A stretch of DNA of 64,000 nucleotides from Loripinus fragilis (taxonomy: Eukaryota > Mollusca > Bivalvia > Lucinida > Lucinidae): NCBI GenBank assembly GCA_964019695.1, contig OZ026516.1, positions 79,005,018-79,069,017 of the forward strand. Reading direction: 5' to 3'. Positions within the stretch are counted from its first letter, which is position 1. Each line of letters opens with the position of its first letter. Both the position numbers and the translations under genes were made by a program. Positions 23,447 through 36,739 of this stretch are shown piece after piece. The notes under the pieces were generated by a model, which did not search any database, was not told the origin of the DNA, and saw only the letters and a list, made by a program, of their open reading frames with translations.

Positions 23447-26400
23447 GTCCACCCAACTCGTACCTTTTTGCGTGACGGGTCACAAATATTAAAGTTCCCG
23501 ACTATATTGGCTTGTTATATCATGTGCTTGTCCAGTATAAAGAACCAGTCCGTGACAAGTCTATGGGGATTCTCCCAAACACTCACAGCCAGTGGACAGA
23601 AACGGCATTAAATGTCGAGACGATTCTGCACTGTAGACTTCATAGGTCCAACCAAATTAATAGCGGGTAAACGAGGAAGATAACTCTCGTCAATACAGTT
23701 TATCGTCGATACCTGCAACTGCAGAACCGGAGCAACTCTACAAGGTCAAGTCAAAACGTCCCCTAGTCAAAACGTCCGCGAATTGGTCAAAACGCCCACT
23801 AACACGAAAAAATTTGGTCAAACCCTTCCAATAAAACGTACCCATTTTCCAAAATAGCTTTTTCAAAGAAATATGGGATTGTAGCAAAGAATTAAGTAGC
23901 TTGTTTTAGTGGCTGGTACTAATGTATGAAAGTTTGAAATGATGTTTATGTTGATGCTACTATTGATTAACGTTAAAGCATAATAGTTTTTCGCGTGTTT
24001 TGTTGCCCACTTTTCTTTTTTTTTCTTCAAAATAACGTTTTTAAAAGACTGTTTCGAGAATACCATCATAATACTTCAGATAACCCCAAATTATGTCAGG
24101 TCTGATCTGGGTCCTTTGCTAATGTTATCAGCATAAGACACCAGCATGTAAAGAATTGATACTATATACTGGCTTTGGTTCCATATGACTGATAATTAAT
24201 AAAGGACAAGAGCAATTAGTCACAGGAGACCCAACATCACTAGGACGACGTGAACTGATATAACAACACAAGTATATGAGAGTCTGGATGGGGGGCGGGG
24301 TTCTGGTATTCACTATTCATTAAAAATGTAGCCTATTATTCATCTCATTAAAATTTTGGGTTATTCATTAAAATAAGACAATTTCTTTAAATCTTTATTT
24401 GATACAATGTTAAAAAGGTACCAAAGCGAAAATAAGAAGGGAAGTATTTTAATCGCCAAAGGCATTTTTGGGGGGCAAAACCTGAAAAAAATAAAGAAAT
24501 GTCCAAAAAATGAACTTTCGGTTTTAGATAGTCAATTCTACACACCCTACTCACACTAGTGATTCCGCAGACATATCCTACCTTAAAGGGCAATCATTTC
24601 TGCGAAGAATGATTGATGTTTGCATCCTGTAACTGTTGGTTCGAGCAAACCATAGCCTGTTATATACGTTAACCAATTGAAAGTGTAAAACACTCCTGAC
24701 AGTTTGGAGTATAACTCAAAGCAGTTATATCAGACTTTATCTTTATTAAAATTAAATTCGATGCGTTTCACATTTTGGCTACAAATGCAGGCCTTTAGAA
24801 ATAAGTTTGGCCTCTAGTTGCGTGGTGTACGTTACATTGTTACGTAACATTTCCTCTAAATAGTTCAATGTTGGGTTACGTCATGTGCTATTGCACATAT
24901 ATTTTATATGGTTTGAAATATTTTTCAAATGAAATGACAAGTTTTCAAATTATTTGGGTATTTTTTTTTAAAATAAAATTTTGGGTTCTATCATTATTAA
25001 TGTGACTGTAATGGGCTGATAAACATCCCTTACCCCAGTAATAGACGATATAATTTATATGGCAAACCATTACAACCAACTAGATGTTTTTTGCATTTTA
25101 TGCTGTGTTTTCTGTAAGCAGGATCAAAATCTACAAAATCACAACACTTTCACCAATTGTTGGACTCAATAAATGTAACTTACGTCACATGGCCTAAATC
25201 AAGAATCAGGACATGTAAAATTCCTGACCAAATATGACTTTGCTCAACAAACCCAGGGAGATCTGAAAACATATCTTACCTTAAAGGCAAACATTGCTTC
25301 CCCAGGGAAACACATCTTTGCTCCATAATTGTAACAGTGGTAACTAATTAATGATAATTATTGGCTGCCCACTGTCTTACTGTGAAGGCATATTACACAT
25401 GTTCTCTGTTATCTAATCTTTCAGTGAAAAATAACACCAAAATGATTAATATTCATGATTAATAGATTGGGGACTCTGATCAGCCACCTGGTCATCTATT
25501 CGGTATGCCCGGTTCACTGTCCATATAGGGAACCAATGATTATTAGCTACCATCTGAGCACGCAGCAAAGACATGAAACTGCTAGTTTCTATGATTCTAT
25601 GCACAGGCTGATTTTGGTTAGCTGCAGAGGTTATTTTGTTGATTTTTGTCATGTAGTGCATATTTTTTATTTTGGATTGTGATCATGGTGATATTGCGCA
25701 TATATTATATACGGTCAAAAGTAAGCATTTCAATGTATTGTTCAATAGTTAAAAAATTTGGTTTCAATCAAAATACTGAAATAGAAAGTCAACATTTTGA
25801 GTTTAGAAATTGAAATGCAAGGGGAACGAACAGTGGCAAAAAACGAAATTAATGCGTTTAGATGCCAATACTTTGTAATGAGGGTTTGAAATACAAGATA
25901 AAAATCATCGGGCTTTCAAATTCAGAAGTCATGAGATTAGAAATTAATAGACAACGATTGATCTTACACATAACAAATCATGAACTTGAAATTTCAACTA
26001 CTGTATCATCTCTTTTACTCAGAATTCAGAGAGTTGAACTCAATGTTACTCTTCATAATAAACTCCATTTTATGGAACATTTTTGCATTGCCATTTGATT
26101 ATTAGAACCACAAGCTAACCATGTTTTTGTGGCCTCACATTTCACATATAAATGAGCCAGATATTTATATATTATCACATATATATGGGAATAGCAAAGG
26201 CTAAGACAAACCTGCCGTCTATATAGTTTCACCAATGTCTTTGCTGCCCACCGAGAACAAAATATAGGCGGCCTCTAATCCCACTAGATTGGTGTGCATG
26301 CATTCTACGCATGTGTAATCCAAACAATCACAAACTGTTCATGAATATGAATGCAGACAATTTTTATATACTATTTAACTTTTTCCTTACCAACGGGGAT

Positions 26401-26485
26401 GTTTTGCATGTGCTGATAGCATTTCAAAACCGTTTGGACATTGGGTCAGAGCTGATCTGGATCCAAAATAGTTGACACTAAGGTA
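23447..26485. other. Unassigned AT-rich DNA
   Basis: No recognisable coding sequence. Minor structure: 'gtcaaaacg' repeated three to four times at about 23750-23825, and 'attcattaaaa' repeated at about 24315-24375. Confidence 0.5.
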
Positions 26486-26620
26486 GACCGGGCCGCGTAG
26501 CGCAGTCGATAACGCGGCATGTCTGACTACAGATGCGTGTCTGAAGGCAGTTCCAGGGGTCGCGAGTTCGATCCCTGCCCGGTCCTATACTTTCGTGGAG
26601 GAATTATGAAAAAGTCAGCA
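26486..26620 (+). mobile_element. tRNA-derived SINE, family A, copy 1
   Basis: Begins with a tRNA-like head (26486-26584): acceptor strands GACCGGG and CCCGGTC, an A-box-like TAGCGCAGTCGATAACGCG, an anticodon arm TCTGACTACAGA and a B-box-like GAGTTCGATCC. The head has an insertion of about 17 bp after the anticodon arm compared with copy 2 (43380-43556, minus strand). The similarity continues past the tRNA part into CATACTTTC-TGGAG and an ATGA(AA) stretch, so this is a SINE rather than a tRNA gene. Confidence 0.75.
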
Positions 26621-29600
26621 GACGAAAACAAAAGTATGATAAATTACCCAGCATGCAACGAGTTAACCCCTTTTCAGCCCAATTGTTACGAGTTAACCCC
26701 TTTTCAGCCAAATTGTTTTGTCCTAAATGCTTTTAATGTCTGCTGCAGATATGCAAGTGTAATCCAGACTAGCCTTTTATCATGATCATAGAAGCAATCA
26801 CTATGAACCCGGATCAGACTGATCCTATGGGAGCAATCTTATCTAGTCCTTTTGCAAAAATGAATATTTGATACCTAAAAGCAAAAGCGTCTGACTGGTG
26901 GGAAAAGGGGTAAATTTGTGTATCTCGCATGTCCAACAAATCCACTGAAAGGTCCTGAGCTGAGCACTTTAAACTTTGGGAGAACACTTGTCTTTAGAGT
27001 GTCTCGGCCAGGTATGGCTCAATTTATTCTTTATATTCTTATTAGTTGGATGTACAGAACCAACAGTGTGCGTCAGATGCATAGACTGATGTGCATCTTC
27101 GTCATTAGCAGATTTCAAACAACTTTTTCTCATGAGATGACTGTTGTTTCTGAAATTTATTGTCAAAATTTGAAAGATAAAACAAGCATTTTAAGTCTTG
27201 GGCAAATTATCAAAATGTATTACTGTATCATACATGTACACGTACATGTACATGCATGAACGGCACCTTGACTAAATACTTTTTTCAGCACTAAAGATGA
27301 AATTAGCTATAAATCAAACAAAAATGCTTGAGCATATAGTGAGACTCGAATTGCCAACAGTCTGGTCACGTTTCACTCCGTTAATCACAGCCTCTGTATC
27401 AGCCCAGTCTGATCACTTTTCGTTGCCTAATCAACGGTATCTTAAGCGTTTAAAAAAACCATGGTCCGTTGATTCAGGCAGCCAGCTTTCTGATTGCACA
27501 CGATGGGTGTTCAGGCTGACCGAATGTGTCTTTTTTGGCGCTCATTAAAATTAATATGCTTTTAAATCACTTTCATCTCGGTTGAAATCAGGTGGGTACA
27601 GCTCGAAGTATCTGGTAATATTTTTTTCAATCTTGTACATTATTTTTCAAAACTGAAACAGGGCAGTTGTCAAAAGCAAAGCATAGAATCCACCAACAAT
27701 TGCTTCACATGACTTTCTCTGGGTAGTTTATCAGTCATTTTATTTGGTCATTCCAAACACAGCTCTGTGTACATGTTGGTCTAATCTTTTCATCATCAGA
27801 TGGTATCAATTGGAAGGTATTGGTTTAACAATTATAACTGATAGGTGCTAAAAGCTGTCATGGTGAGCCTCAGTGTTGGCCTTTAAAGAGTAGTCATTTC
27901 TGTGTTGAATAAAATTTGTTTTATTTGATTGTTTTATGTTGTAATGACTGTTAAAATGCATTGCCTATAGTCAATATTATGTCTCTTTGTATATGGCTTT
28001 ACACTTTCTTTACCTTGAAATTACCAGTGAATTTTGTTTGTCATCGCCGTTTTGGCAGGATTGTATCAACATTTCAAACAAAAATCATACAAAATATTCC
28101 TACCTTATTATTAATGATTTTATGTTTCATCTCTGTAACGTATGTAACAGGTTGTCTTTTAATTGATTTTTTAAAAGCAAGAGTTTTCTCGTCATATTAT
28201 CATTACCACCCCTAATCACCCTAAGGAAATTTGCAATCTTATCCTAGCTTAAATAGTGATTGTTGGTGCAGTAAAACGAGATGTTTATCTGCTGGTCTGA
28301 GCCTGTGACTGATTGTACACACAATTGCACTATTCAACTTAGTATAAGTCATTTGGAAGTTTGTGGTATATATAGCTATGGTATATATAGCTATATATAA
28401 CTATAAGCAGCTAGGCAATGCCAAATATTGTAAGGATGTCAATGGTCTAAAAGTTTGATATCTTACCTACAACTGGAATTCTTAGAGCCTGAATTTTGTG
28501 TTTTATGCAGCATCTAACACTGTCACTGAATACTGTTGCTGACTTATAGTGTTAAGCAAAATGAACTATTCTCTTGTGCTTTTTTAGTTTTTTTTAGTAA
28601 ATGTCTTGACTAACAGAATTACATGCCTTTTAGTAAAAGCAAAGTTTGTGGGGTTATCTTTAATAAGTTGTACGCAATGAGAGTTTAAAGCTACCTTTCC
28701 CCATTTTGTCACATAAAGAATTTTGCAAAAGGATGATAAAATATTTTAATCAGCTAGATTTAATGCTTTTCATAATGTAAGATTTGGTTTATAAAAAAAT
28801 CATACCATTTTCAAACATTGCTGGGATCAAATGATCCAACATCATAGACGTAACTTTCGTAACACAAACTTATATATATGGACAGCATCAAAAATAATGT
28901 AACAATGGCTTTTATCATTCAATGTGTACCTATTTCCGTTGATGTATTCTATATTTCCTCAATGGTGAGACAATAAAATACAACTTGTATTTCAGAAAAA
29001 GCAACTGTTATGTTTCCATCACTAACAACTTGCCTGTTATGAGCTTTTAAACAACTTTACCCCCCCCCCCCATCCTGATTAATTAAACAAATCACACATG
29101 AAAGTTGTTATTCATCGCGGCCCCGGTTTGCCTCAAGGTGAAGCATGGTGATTTAAGATGCAACCAGACAAGGGTTGGCTCGTTTATAAAATTATTCAAA
29201 TTTGAAAAGACCATGTTAATGTTTTATGTGTTAATGCTAGCTACTTAAGAGTGTTTTGTGGGTATTTGACAAGGTCAGCAGAGCAACACTTTGTAAATAA
29301 CGCAATACTTACTTTCAAACTTACTAACTTAAAAGCAGAAAGATGGCAATTATTTGCGATTGGTTTTTAATGTATTTTATGCCATACTTTCTTGTAAATG
29401 TGACCAGGTGTAAAAATATCATAAGATTTCTCTCTTTTGTTGGAATAAAACGACGCAGCCATTATACTGGATGTAACGATGCTGATATGATATGCTTTTT
29501 AAAAACAAATGGTCAAACACGGCACCTAAGAATGTAATAATAAGAAGTAAACGATATATTACACATGCTGTTTAGATGAATAATCTTCATTATCATATGA

Positions 29601-29781
29601 CGTCGCATCTGGGAGTGAAATAACGCCATGCAATAAAATCGATAAACCACTAGTGGTTTATAGATTTACGGGAAATGTTATGACGTCCATAACAACGTTG
29701 CGTACATAATGACAAAATTATAACGTTTTCACGCCAAAAATGAGATTTCAAAGTATTTGTCATATGATAAATAGAATCTAA
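26621..29781. other. Unassigned AT-rich DNA
   Basis: No gene supported. Contains a short tandem duplication 'gagttaaccccttttcagcc' at about 26658-26710, an alternating 'acatgtacacgtacatgtac' stretch near 27233, a 'gtatatatagctat' duplication near 28366-28390 and a 12-C run at 29060-29071. Confidence 0.5.
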
Positions 29782-29911
29782 CATTCGTGCTCTTGTATTA
29801 TTGAATTTATTAAACTCGTTGCGAAAAAGAGATAAAATGCTCGGCAAGCCTCGCATTTTATCTCTTTTCCCCAACTCGTTTAATAAATTCAATAAAACAT
29901 GAGCACTCATG
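29782..29911. repeat. 130-bp imperfect palindrome
   Basis: Arms of about 60 bp meet at GCTCGGCAAGC. The left arm runs CATTCGTGCTCTTG...GAATTTATTAAACTCG...AGAGATAAAATG. The right arm is its reverse complement with a few mismatches (CATTTTATCTCTTTT...TTTAATAAATTCAATA...GAGCACTCATG). Probably a compact foldback MITE. The apparent minus-strand frame through it is a by-product. Confidence 0.8.
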
Positions 29912-31019
29912 TAAGATCCTCTATTTTTCTTTTGATAGAGTCAAGACATTTTGAGGTACGTTCCCGAACTTAGGGTCACTTTTTGTCTTTATATTTATAT
30001 CAACAAACACTGGAATGGCGGAAAGTTATCTCATTGAGCTAACACCTGTAGTCATCAAAGGCGTCCCACCAGACTGCAACGAATCTACGCAACGCAAAGT
30101 CAAGTTACTGTATAGTGTTATTAAAATTTAAGGCTAGCATGTTTCATATCTTTGTTCTTTTTGACTGCTGAAAGCATATATAATAAGCAGACTCAATCAA
30201 ATAGTATGTTGTTGTTTGCTCTATTTCCAAAGGGTCAAATTGCTCAGATTATTTTGTAATCAATTGTCTTCATCACTCAGTATGTATGCTGCAGTAACTC
30301 TAAACATGCCATGCTTAGCGCATAATGAGCAAATTGATTTTCCAGGGGCGGAATTGACTTAGCAATTTTGAGTACTCAGCGTACGCCAGAACAGCCACCT
30401 AAAACAAGTAAAACTGGACACTTTGGAGTATTCTGGAATAAATCAAGCGATACAAATATTTCCATATATGCAGGCAGTGTTCCATCATCTTGTTTTGGAA
30501 CAGGTCACGTGACTGTTCTATCTACACCACCTCGTAAGACGGAGTACTCCGGCGTACCCCAACACAGATGTTCCACTTAAGGAGTAAAGAGAACAACTAA
30601 ATCAAGTCTGCCCCAGTTTTTTGCCAGATAACGTAGCACAGTTTGTAGTGAGTCTGACTGATATTCTGACTTCGACATGTATAGACTGCAATAGAGGGGA
30701 TGTGAGCTTTTATCTTAATAAGGCTACATACTTCAATAAAGATTATTCACTCCTTGCCACTAATTGTCAGTCACTGATGAAAGTATGTGTTCACTAAGTA
30801 TGGGTAAACCATTTATGGAACGGAGTAATGATAACTAACCAGCATGGTATGATTGAATAATTGTTGAAAGCGATATAAAGTCCAATGACAAAATATGCAA
30901 CAACTACAACAGCACCAATAACTGGCATATATATAATATAGAAATGTGTCAAGACTGTTTATTCAAGGAGCTAGGTTTTTGAAAATTGACTTGGCACAAT
31001 CGTCCAGCCAGAAAAGGCC
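29912..31019. other. Unassigned non-coding DNA upstream of Penelope-like copy 1
   Basis: No recognisable frame. The 70-codon frame at 30368-30580 resembles nothing I know. Homology to Penelope-like copy 2 begins only at about 31020. Confidence 0.5.
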
Positions 31020-32630
31020 CCCTAAACCTAAATCTTCTTTTCGTAATCTTAAACGAGGCATCCAGGATTTTCATATGAACTATATTTTGGCTCCAGCAGA
31101 TAAAGCTGCTAACAATGTTGTAGTTGTTTGACGATTGTATTATATTAATACTCTTAAGCGTGAGCTTGTTGACACTAATGCCTATAAACTGCAGCCTTAT
31201 TTAAGTGAAAGGGTGATTGTTGATGGGCATGGTTGTCATACAGCCCTACATTTTGGTGTCAAAGCTAAAGAAAATCAAGACAAAGTTTCTACGTTGTACT
31301 GGTTACCTAAACTCCATAAAAACCCTATAAAGCAAGATTTATTGCTAATTCTAGTTCTTGTACGACAACAGAACTTCTAGATTGTTAACCTCGTGTCTTA
31401 CAGCTGTCAAAAAAACATGTTATCAAATATTGTGAAAAGGTATATGAGAGATCCGGTAAAAACCTATTTTGGTCTATTAAAAATTCAGGTGAAATTTTAG
31501 ATTAACTTAAAGCTAGAGATTTCAATGCGACCAGTTTGTCTACTTATGATTTTTCTACTCTTTACACTACTTTACCTCATAATTTAATTAAAGATAAACT
31601 TATTGATCTTATTGAAAGAACCTTCCAGAGAGAAGGCTCTCCTTACCTTGCATATAATGACAGAAATGCATTTTTTACTTCAGAAAAACCTAAAAAAATA
31701 TCATGCATGGTCGTGTCAAAATGTATGTGATGCGCTGACCTTTTTGTTGGACATCATTTTATTCGATATGGCACCAAGCTCTATAGACAAGTAGTTGGGA
31801 TTCCTATGGGCACTAATTGTGCTCCCCTGGTTGCAGATTTATTCCTGTTTTGTTATGAAAGGGACTTTATGATGTCTCTTTCTGATGATAAGCAGGCTGA
31901 TGTTATTGATGCGTTTAACACTACTTCCAGGTATTTGGACGATATTTTAAATATTAATAATGTTTATTTTGACAATATGGTTAGTCAAATATACCCTTCA
32001 GAGCTCCAACTGAATAAAGCCAATGCCTCTGATACCGAAGCCGCATTTTTAGACTTGCATTTGTCAATTTCTTATGATATTGTTTCTACCAAAATTTATG
32101 ATAAACGTGACGACTTTGATTTTGAAATTGTCAATTTCCCATTTTTAGATGGTGATGTTCCTCGTTCTACATCCTATGGAGTCTATATCTCTCAACTCAT
32201 TCGTTTTGCTAGAGCATCTAGCTATGTTGCTGACTTCAACACTCGCAATAAATTGTTAACTCAGAAACTTCTTAAACAAGGCTATCGGTATCATAAAATT
32301 CGCAAAACATTTTAAAAATTTTATAGACGATACTATGATTTGATTTCTAAATTCCAAGTTGGACTTAAATCTCTCTTACGCCAAGGACTTTCGGAACCTG
32401 ATTTCTATGGTGACTTGGTGTATAAATTGAAGAAGATTGTTGGCTCTAATAATTTTTCAGCTCGGTTCATTAAAATAATTTCCCATTATAAAAAGATTGG
32501 CTATAACATTAATGTATTGCAACAGACTGCATGCTTGGTAGTCAACCCAATCACGGTTGGCAACTTTGCTTTCCTCTTTAATTGCACGCCGGTGGGTCGG
32601 ATTTCAGACTCTATGATGGTTCCGACTTAA
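31020..32630 (+). pseudogene. Broken reverse transcriptase of Penelope-like copy 1
   Basis: Reverse transcriptase motifs appear in order across several frames: LYWLPKLHK, YDFSTLYTTLPH, a GIPMGTNCAPLVADLF segment, SRYLDDIL (the catalytic YxDD) and AAFLDLHLSI. The protein ends at 32630, shortly after a FAFLFNCTPVGR segment. The frame is broken by a TGA near 31130, frameshifts around 31380 and 31690-31760, a TAA near 31502 and another at 32313-32315. The longest intact piece is 31806-32315. 'PKLHK' and 'LYTTLPH' resemble Penelope-type reverse transcriptases, but assignment by eye is an inference. No GIY-YIG domain follows the reverse transcriptase. Not functional. Confidence 0.75.
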
Positions 32631-33165
32631 AGACTTATCTATTGATGAGATGGTAGGGGCCTGATGCTTTGGCTGTTTGTCGGGCTCACAGGGGTTTACC
32701 TGTTTGATTTCTTTTGCTCTGGTATTCAGTTTAATTTACTGTTGAGTCCTTATCCTTGCTTTATCTCCTTGTTATATCTTGATTTATATGTTTTAGGAGA
32801 TGATACATTGATAAGTTAGGGGTCTTTCATCCATACCAAATATCTATGGGCCTTGATCCACATCTGAATTAAGGGTGAGGTTGGCGCCGTTAAACCGGTT
32901 TAAGCCCTCCAGTAAAATATTTTACTGACCGTTCCAAGGCGGTACTTCTTTTGTGGATCTTTTATGTTTTTGTTCTGTCTTGTGTTTGCTATGTCTTTGT
33001 GTGCGTCTGTTTATATGTGCTTTGTGGTCACCTGCTGGGAAAGGGCTGACCTCTTGGCTCTCGTTTGTGGTGTCTTCTGTGAGTTTGTCACTTTCCTATT
33101 TGTATCCTGGGTCAGGTGTGGTACTTGATTGTATCGATTCCTGATCTTTGCACCCTTACTTACTT
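31020..33165 (+). mobile_element. Penelope-like retroelement, 5'-truncated copy 1
   Basis: Matches the minus-strand copy 2 (51148-54304) from CTAAACCTAAATCTTC to the 3' end, with closely similar coding and non-coding parts. The 5' end is truncated, as is usual for target-primed insertions. The 3' non-coding tail (32631-33165) ends TTTGCACCCTTACTTACTT. The three tails that can be compared (here, 51148 and 37861) end in the same TTAC-type short repeat. The tail also occurs alone at 37861-38072. Confidence 0.85.
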
Positions 33166-33194
33166 TTAGAAATAGTTAGAACTACCCTTCTACA

Positions 33195-33260
33195 ACATTT
33201 CTATGCACGTCGTACAGACAAATTGTGGTAGCAGTTTTCCAGGAGGAGTCGTTTTGTACA
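33195..33260 (+). repeat. Short dispersed repeat, inverted copy at 38090-38160
   Basis: CACGTCGTACAG..AAATTGTGGTAGCAGTTTT..GGA matches the reverse complement of 38090-38160. Both copies lie within about 30 bp of a Penelope-like end, but on opposite sides of the element (after the tail here, before the 5' truncation point there). Confidence 0.65.
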
Positions 33261-33429
33261 CCTACCCCATTTTTACTTTAAAAAGCAAAATGGCGACATT
33301 TGAATAAGAAATTGTATACACGTTGTATCCAGATGGTGCATACGGTCGTTATTTACTGCCATAATCTCGATAAGGACCTAAACAATTATGAAAATCATTC
33401 GTTTGCATCCAGAGGCACAGCTTTTATGT

Positions 33430-34200
33430 TAAAACTGTCATTTACGTTATATCTTCACTAACGCCTTATAAATTCAATTAATTTTGGTCAAAGTTTAATT
33501 TTATAAGTTCTATAATGGGTATATACGTTTTACATACCAAGTTTGGAAAGGATAATAACTTGACTGATTCAAAACTGCAAACATCTTGTTTCTATCATAA
33601 TTGGTTTAAGAATTATAAGCTGTTGAATATGATTACCACCAAAAAATGGTGAATATGGTTGGAGACATTTTACTTTGCAAGTTAGCATGCAATACCATCT
33701 GCTGACTTTTTAATCCATAATTGAACATTCTATCGATACACGATAGTATAAAGCTATACTTGACCGTGTTTCTGGTGTAAAATTCCATATTTTAATGCTT
33801 GTATGACAATATGTAACGTACATTACAAACTTTAAGACTTCCTATATATATTGCTAAATACCTTATATTATATGATGTCATATGGTATTTTATTTAATTT
33901 CAAACCTGTTTTGTTTTAAATTTATAGCAAGACAGCAGTTTGTTCTAAAATATTTATCAGTTTTGTTAAGTTACTATATCTATAAACATTTACATTTGCA
34001 AAAAAGAAATTTTGTTAAGTTTTCTTCTCCACGAAATATCAATTTGATTTGTCCAAAAATTAAAGATAAACACATTAACAAAGAAATAAACAGCTCTTTT
34101 GTAGTAGTAGAATACATTCCATTTCTGTCAAATTTATCAAAGTAACATATATAACCATATCAAATATCATAAGGCCCTTTGTTTGTCCTAAATTTTATCA
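33430..34200 (+). repeat. Diverged dispersed repeat, inverted copy at 60290-60935
   Basis: Read against the reverse complement of 60290-60935, matching landmarks appear in the same order: 'gtcatttacgtta', 'gtttctggtgtaaaat', 'tatgta..gta..ttac..aaactt', 'actatatcta' and 'aagtaacatata..accatat..aaatat..cataagg'. The copies are clearly diverged (about 70-75 % by eye). No protein is recognisable in the 87-codon frame at 33882-34145. Family unknown. Confidence 0.55.
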
Positions 34201-36529
34201 AAGACAGTATACGATTGGGTCCTGAAAAGCTAAAATATAAAGGATGTAGAATTTTGTAATATTTATCGCAAGGGAAAACAACACAACTAAGTTTTATTGA
34301 ATGAAGTCTCATCAGTCATTTGAAAATATTTTATGTACCCAGTTTACTATTGTACACATTATGCAAACAAAGTAAGTAACATAATATAGGTTAGCTCCTT
34401 GTATACTACCTAGGTTAATTTCCGATAGAAAAAAATACAAATTACTAAATGTTTAGAGAGATGGTAATAAAATTGTACGATTTTTCTTTGCTTACATTCC
34501 AGACAAAATCAATTACCTAAGAGTTATTAGGATAAAATTTATATATATTACAATAGAGATTATGCATTATACGTGTCTGTAATCAGTATTTTTTAAAGAT
34601 AATCTCTAAGAATCAAATTGTATACTGACATTTATATGCGTAAGCAGATGATGACACATTACTTGTTTCAGCTTTTAAATAGATTTTAATTTATTTTCAG
34701 CATACCTCTTATAGTTCATTTAATGAAACTGTTAGTACCTTTGATCATTTGCTAAACTAATATCTCTTTATAAGGAGAGATTTTATATTGAAGAAACATT
34801 TCCCTGAAAATGGGTAAAATTAGTTATAATGGATGACAACGATTCTCATGTGGTAGGATCATATCCAAGGAACACATGTTAATTGCTGCTTAAGAAACTA
34901 TTTTAACACACATGGCATTATCAGTCAAGAGCTATGTCAGGCTAAATAAGACATTGAGACACTCAGGTAATGTAAAATGTACTTTAAAATGTCCTTTAAG
35001 GTATTGGATGAAAACAAAAGTTTAAATACATGTAGTCATGAGATCTTACTAAGTTTTAGCAATCAATGCTGAAATAACTGATGATAATTTTCACTATACA
35101 GAATGTGGCATGGCCATATTATTACAGGAGTCTTGATAACAAAGCGCTATATGTTTATAAACATAAGAATGAATAAATGATATACAATTAAAATCAACAC
35201 AGCATATCTTTCTTCTTCAGACAGAAAACAAATGCATTACACATAAATAGGAAATTATATAAAAGCACAAACATTTTGAGGGTTGTGATTTATAGAGACA
35301 TACAAATAGTCAATTGTTCTTATAAACACTTTGTTCAGTAGTCTTTGCCACCAATGAAAGACTTAACTGCAATGCCTAGAAAGGATGCATGAAAGAATTA
35401 TGCACGTCATATTTGCAATGCTTCCTTCCAAAAATGATATAATATACAAAATGTTGAATATCTTATCTTCGATTTGATCTATGACAGTAGCACAAGTGTA
35501 AATTTCGCTACCATAAAATTAAAAAAAAAACAATTGCTGACCTCTCTTATGTAATTTATACATGCTCAATTGAAGATTTGAACCACCATATGCAATTTTG
35601 ATACCTACCTCACATGGGCGAATGCACCGTTCAATCTCCCATGCTGATGCAATGGAGCTAGCGTTTGTCTACATCTACATATACAAGCAGCAAATGCTCT
35701 GATGTGTCTAATGACATATTTTTACAGGCTCGCATGAGCCTTCATTGCTAAACTAAAATCAAATGTGCTTACGTATTTGATATTCTATTAACGTTACTAT
35801 TTATCATCAATTTAATTTGATTTGGAACATACAAAAGATTAATGGGATGCCATTCTTGCATATGTGGTTGTGTCCTCAATTGACATGCTGAATCTCGTTA
35901 TGATTTTATATGAACAAATTCAACGTTTAGACTTAGCCTATTTGATAGAAATAATTCAAAACAAAATTTCCAATAATTTATTTGAGTCCATTCATTTTGC
36001 AACAGCTACAATATAGTCTTTACAATGCAAGAGAGCTGTTCTAAGTGATAAGCCTTGACCTCTAAAATGTACAACCATAAAGAACCTTGGAAAAATATCC
36101 TGTTTCAATGCTCTATAACATTGCAGAACCAGACAAAGCGTATGGTAAATACCACCATCTCCTAACCCATTTTAAGTCGAATGAAACTTCCCACTTCTAT
36201 CAAATGGACCGTCCATTTTCGTCTTCAGGGTTGTTGGGTGTTGTTTTTGCATTCAAATTTTGATAGAACATCCTGTAAACAAACAGTAGAGAACCTGATC
36301 AGACATTGCAGTAAGTGGCGTCTGATCTTGGCCTGTACTATTTGTCTACGTCTCACAAAAAGAACGCTTGTCTAATATGGGCTAAACACTTTTAATGAAT
36401 ATGTTACTCACATCAGTTGTATTTTTTCTTCATCAAACTGGATAATGATTGGATATAGAGCGGTTTAAACCATATGAATATGCATGGCGTTTGCCATATG
36501 TGGCACAGAAACCGTTACAATCAAAAAAA
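34201..36529. other. Unassigned AT-rich DNA
   Basis: No gene, RNA gene or repeat recognised in this stretch. Confidence 0.5.
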
Positions 36530-36739
36530 TGGGAGCGCAGTGGCTCAGTGGTAGAGTGCTAGACTCGAGACTGAGTGGCCGCTGGCTCCAGCCTCACTGG
36601 CGTCACTGCGTTGTGGTTATTGAGCAAGACACACTTATCCTAGCTTAGTACTGCTTCAACCCAGGAAAACCCGTCCCTGTTTAACTGAAAGATTGTTGAT
36701 GGGACCAAAGAATCAGATCAAACAAACAGACAAACAAAA
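36530..36739 (+). mobile_element. tRNA-derived SINE, family B
   Basis: The head GGGAGCGCAGTGGCTCAGTG carries an A-box (TGGCTCAGTGGTAGAG) and a degenerate B-box (GGCTCCAGCC). The body contains TTCAACCCAGGAAAACCCGT and GTTGATGGGACCAAAGAATC, and the tail is CAAACAAACAGACAAAC. The body and tail match the reverse complement of 62755-62837, which shows a dispersed family. The flanks CAATCAAA and GATCAAACAAA may contain a short target duplication. Confidence 0.8.

Noticed and set aside
26486..26584. Functional tRNA gene
   Set aside because: The acceptor stem pairs, but the T-stem and anticodon region are degenerate, an insertion follows the anticodon arm, and the same non-tRNA tail follows the second copy, so it is a SINE head.
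24593..27900. Additional TTAA elements starting TTAAAGG (24592, 25278, 27884)
   Set aside because: Each has a plausible start, but I found no complementary end beside a second TTAA, so no element can be delimited.
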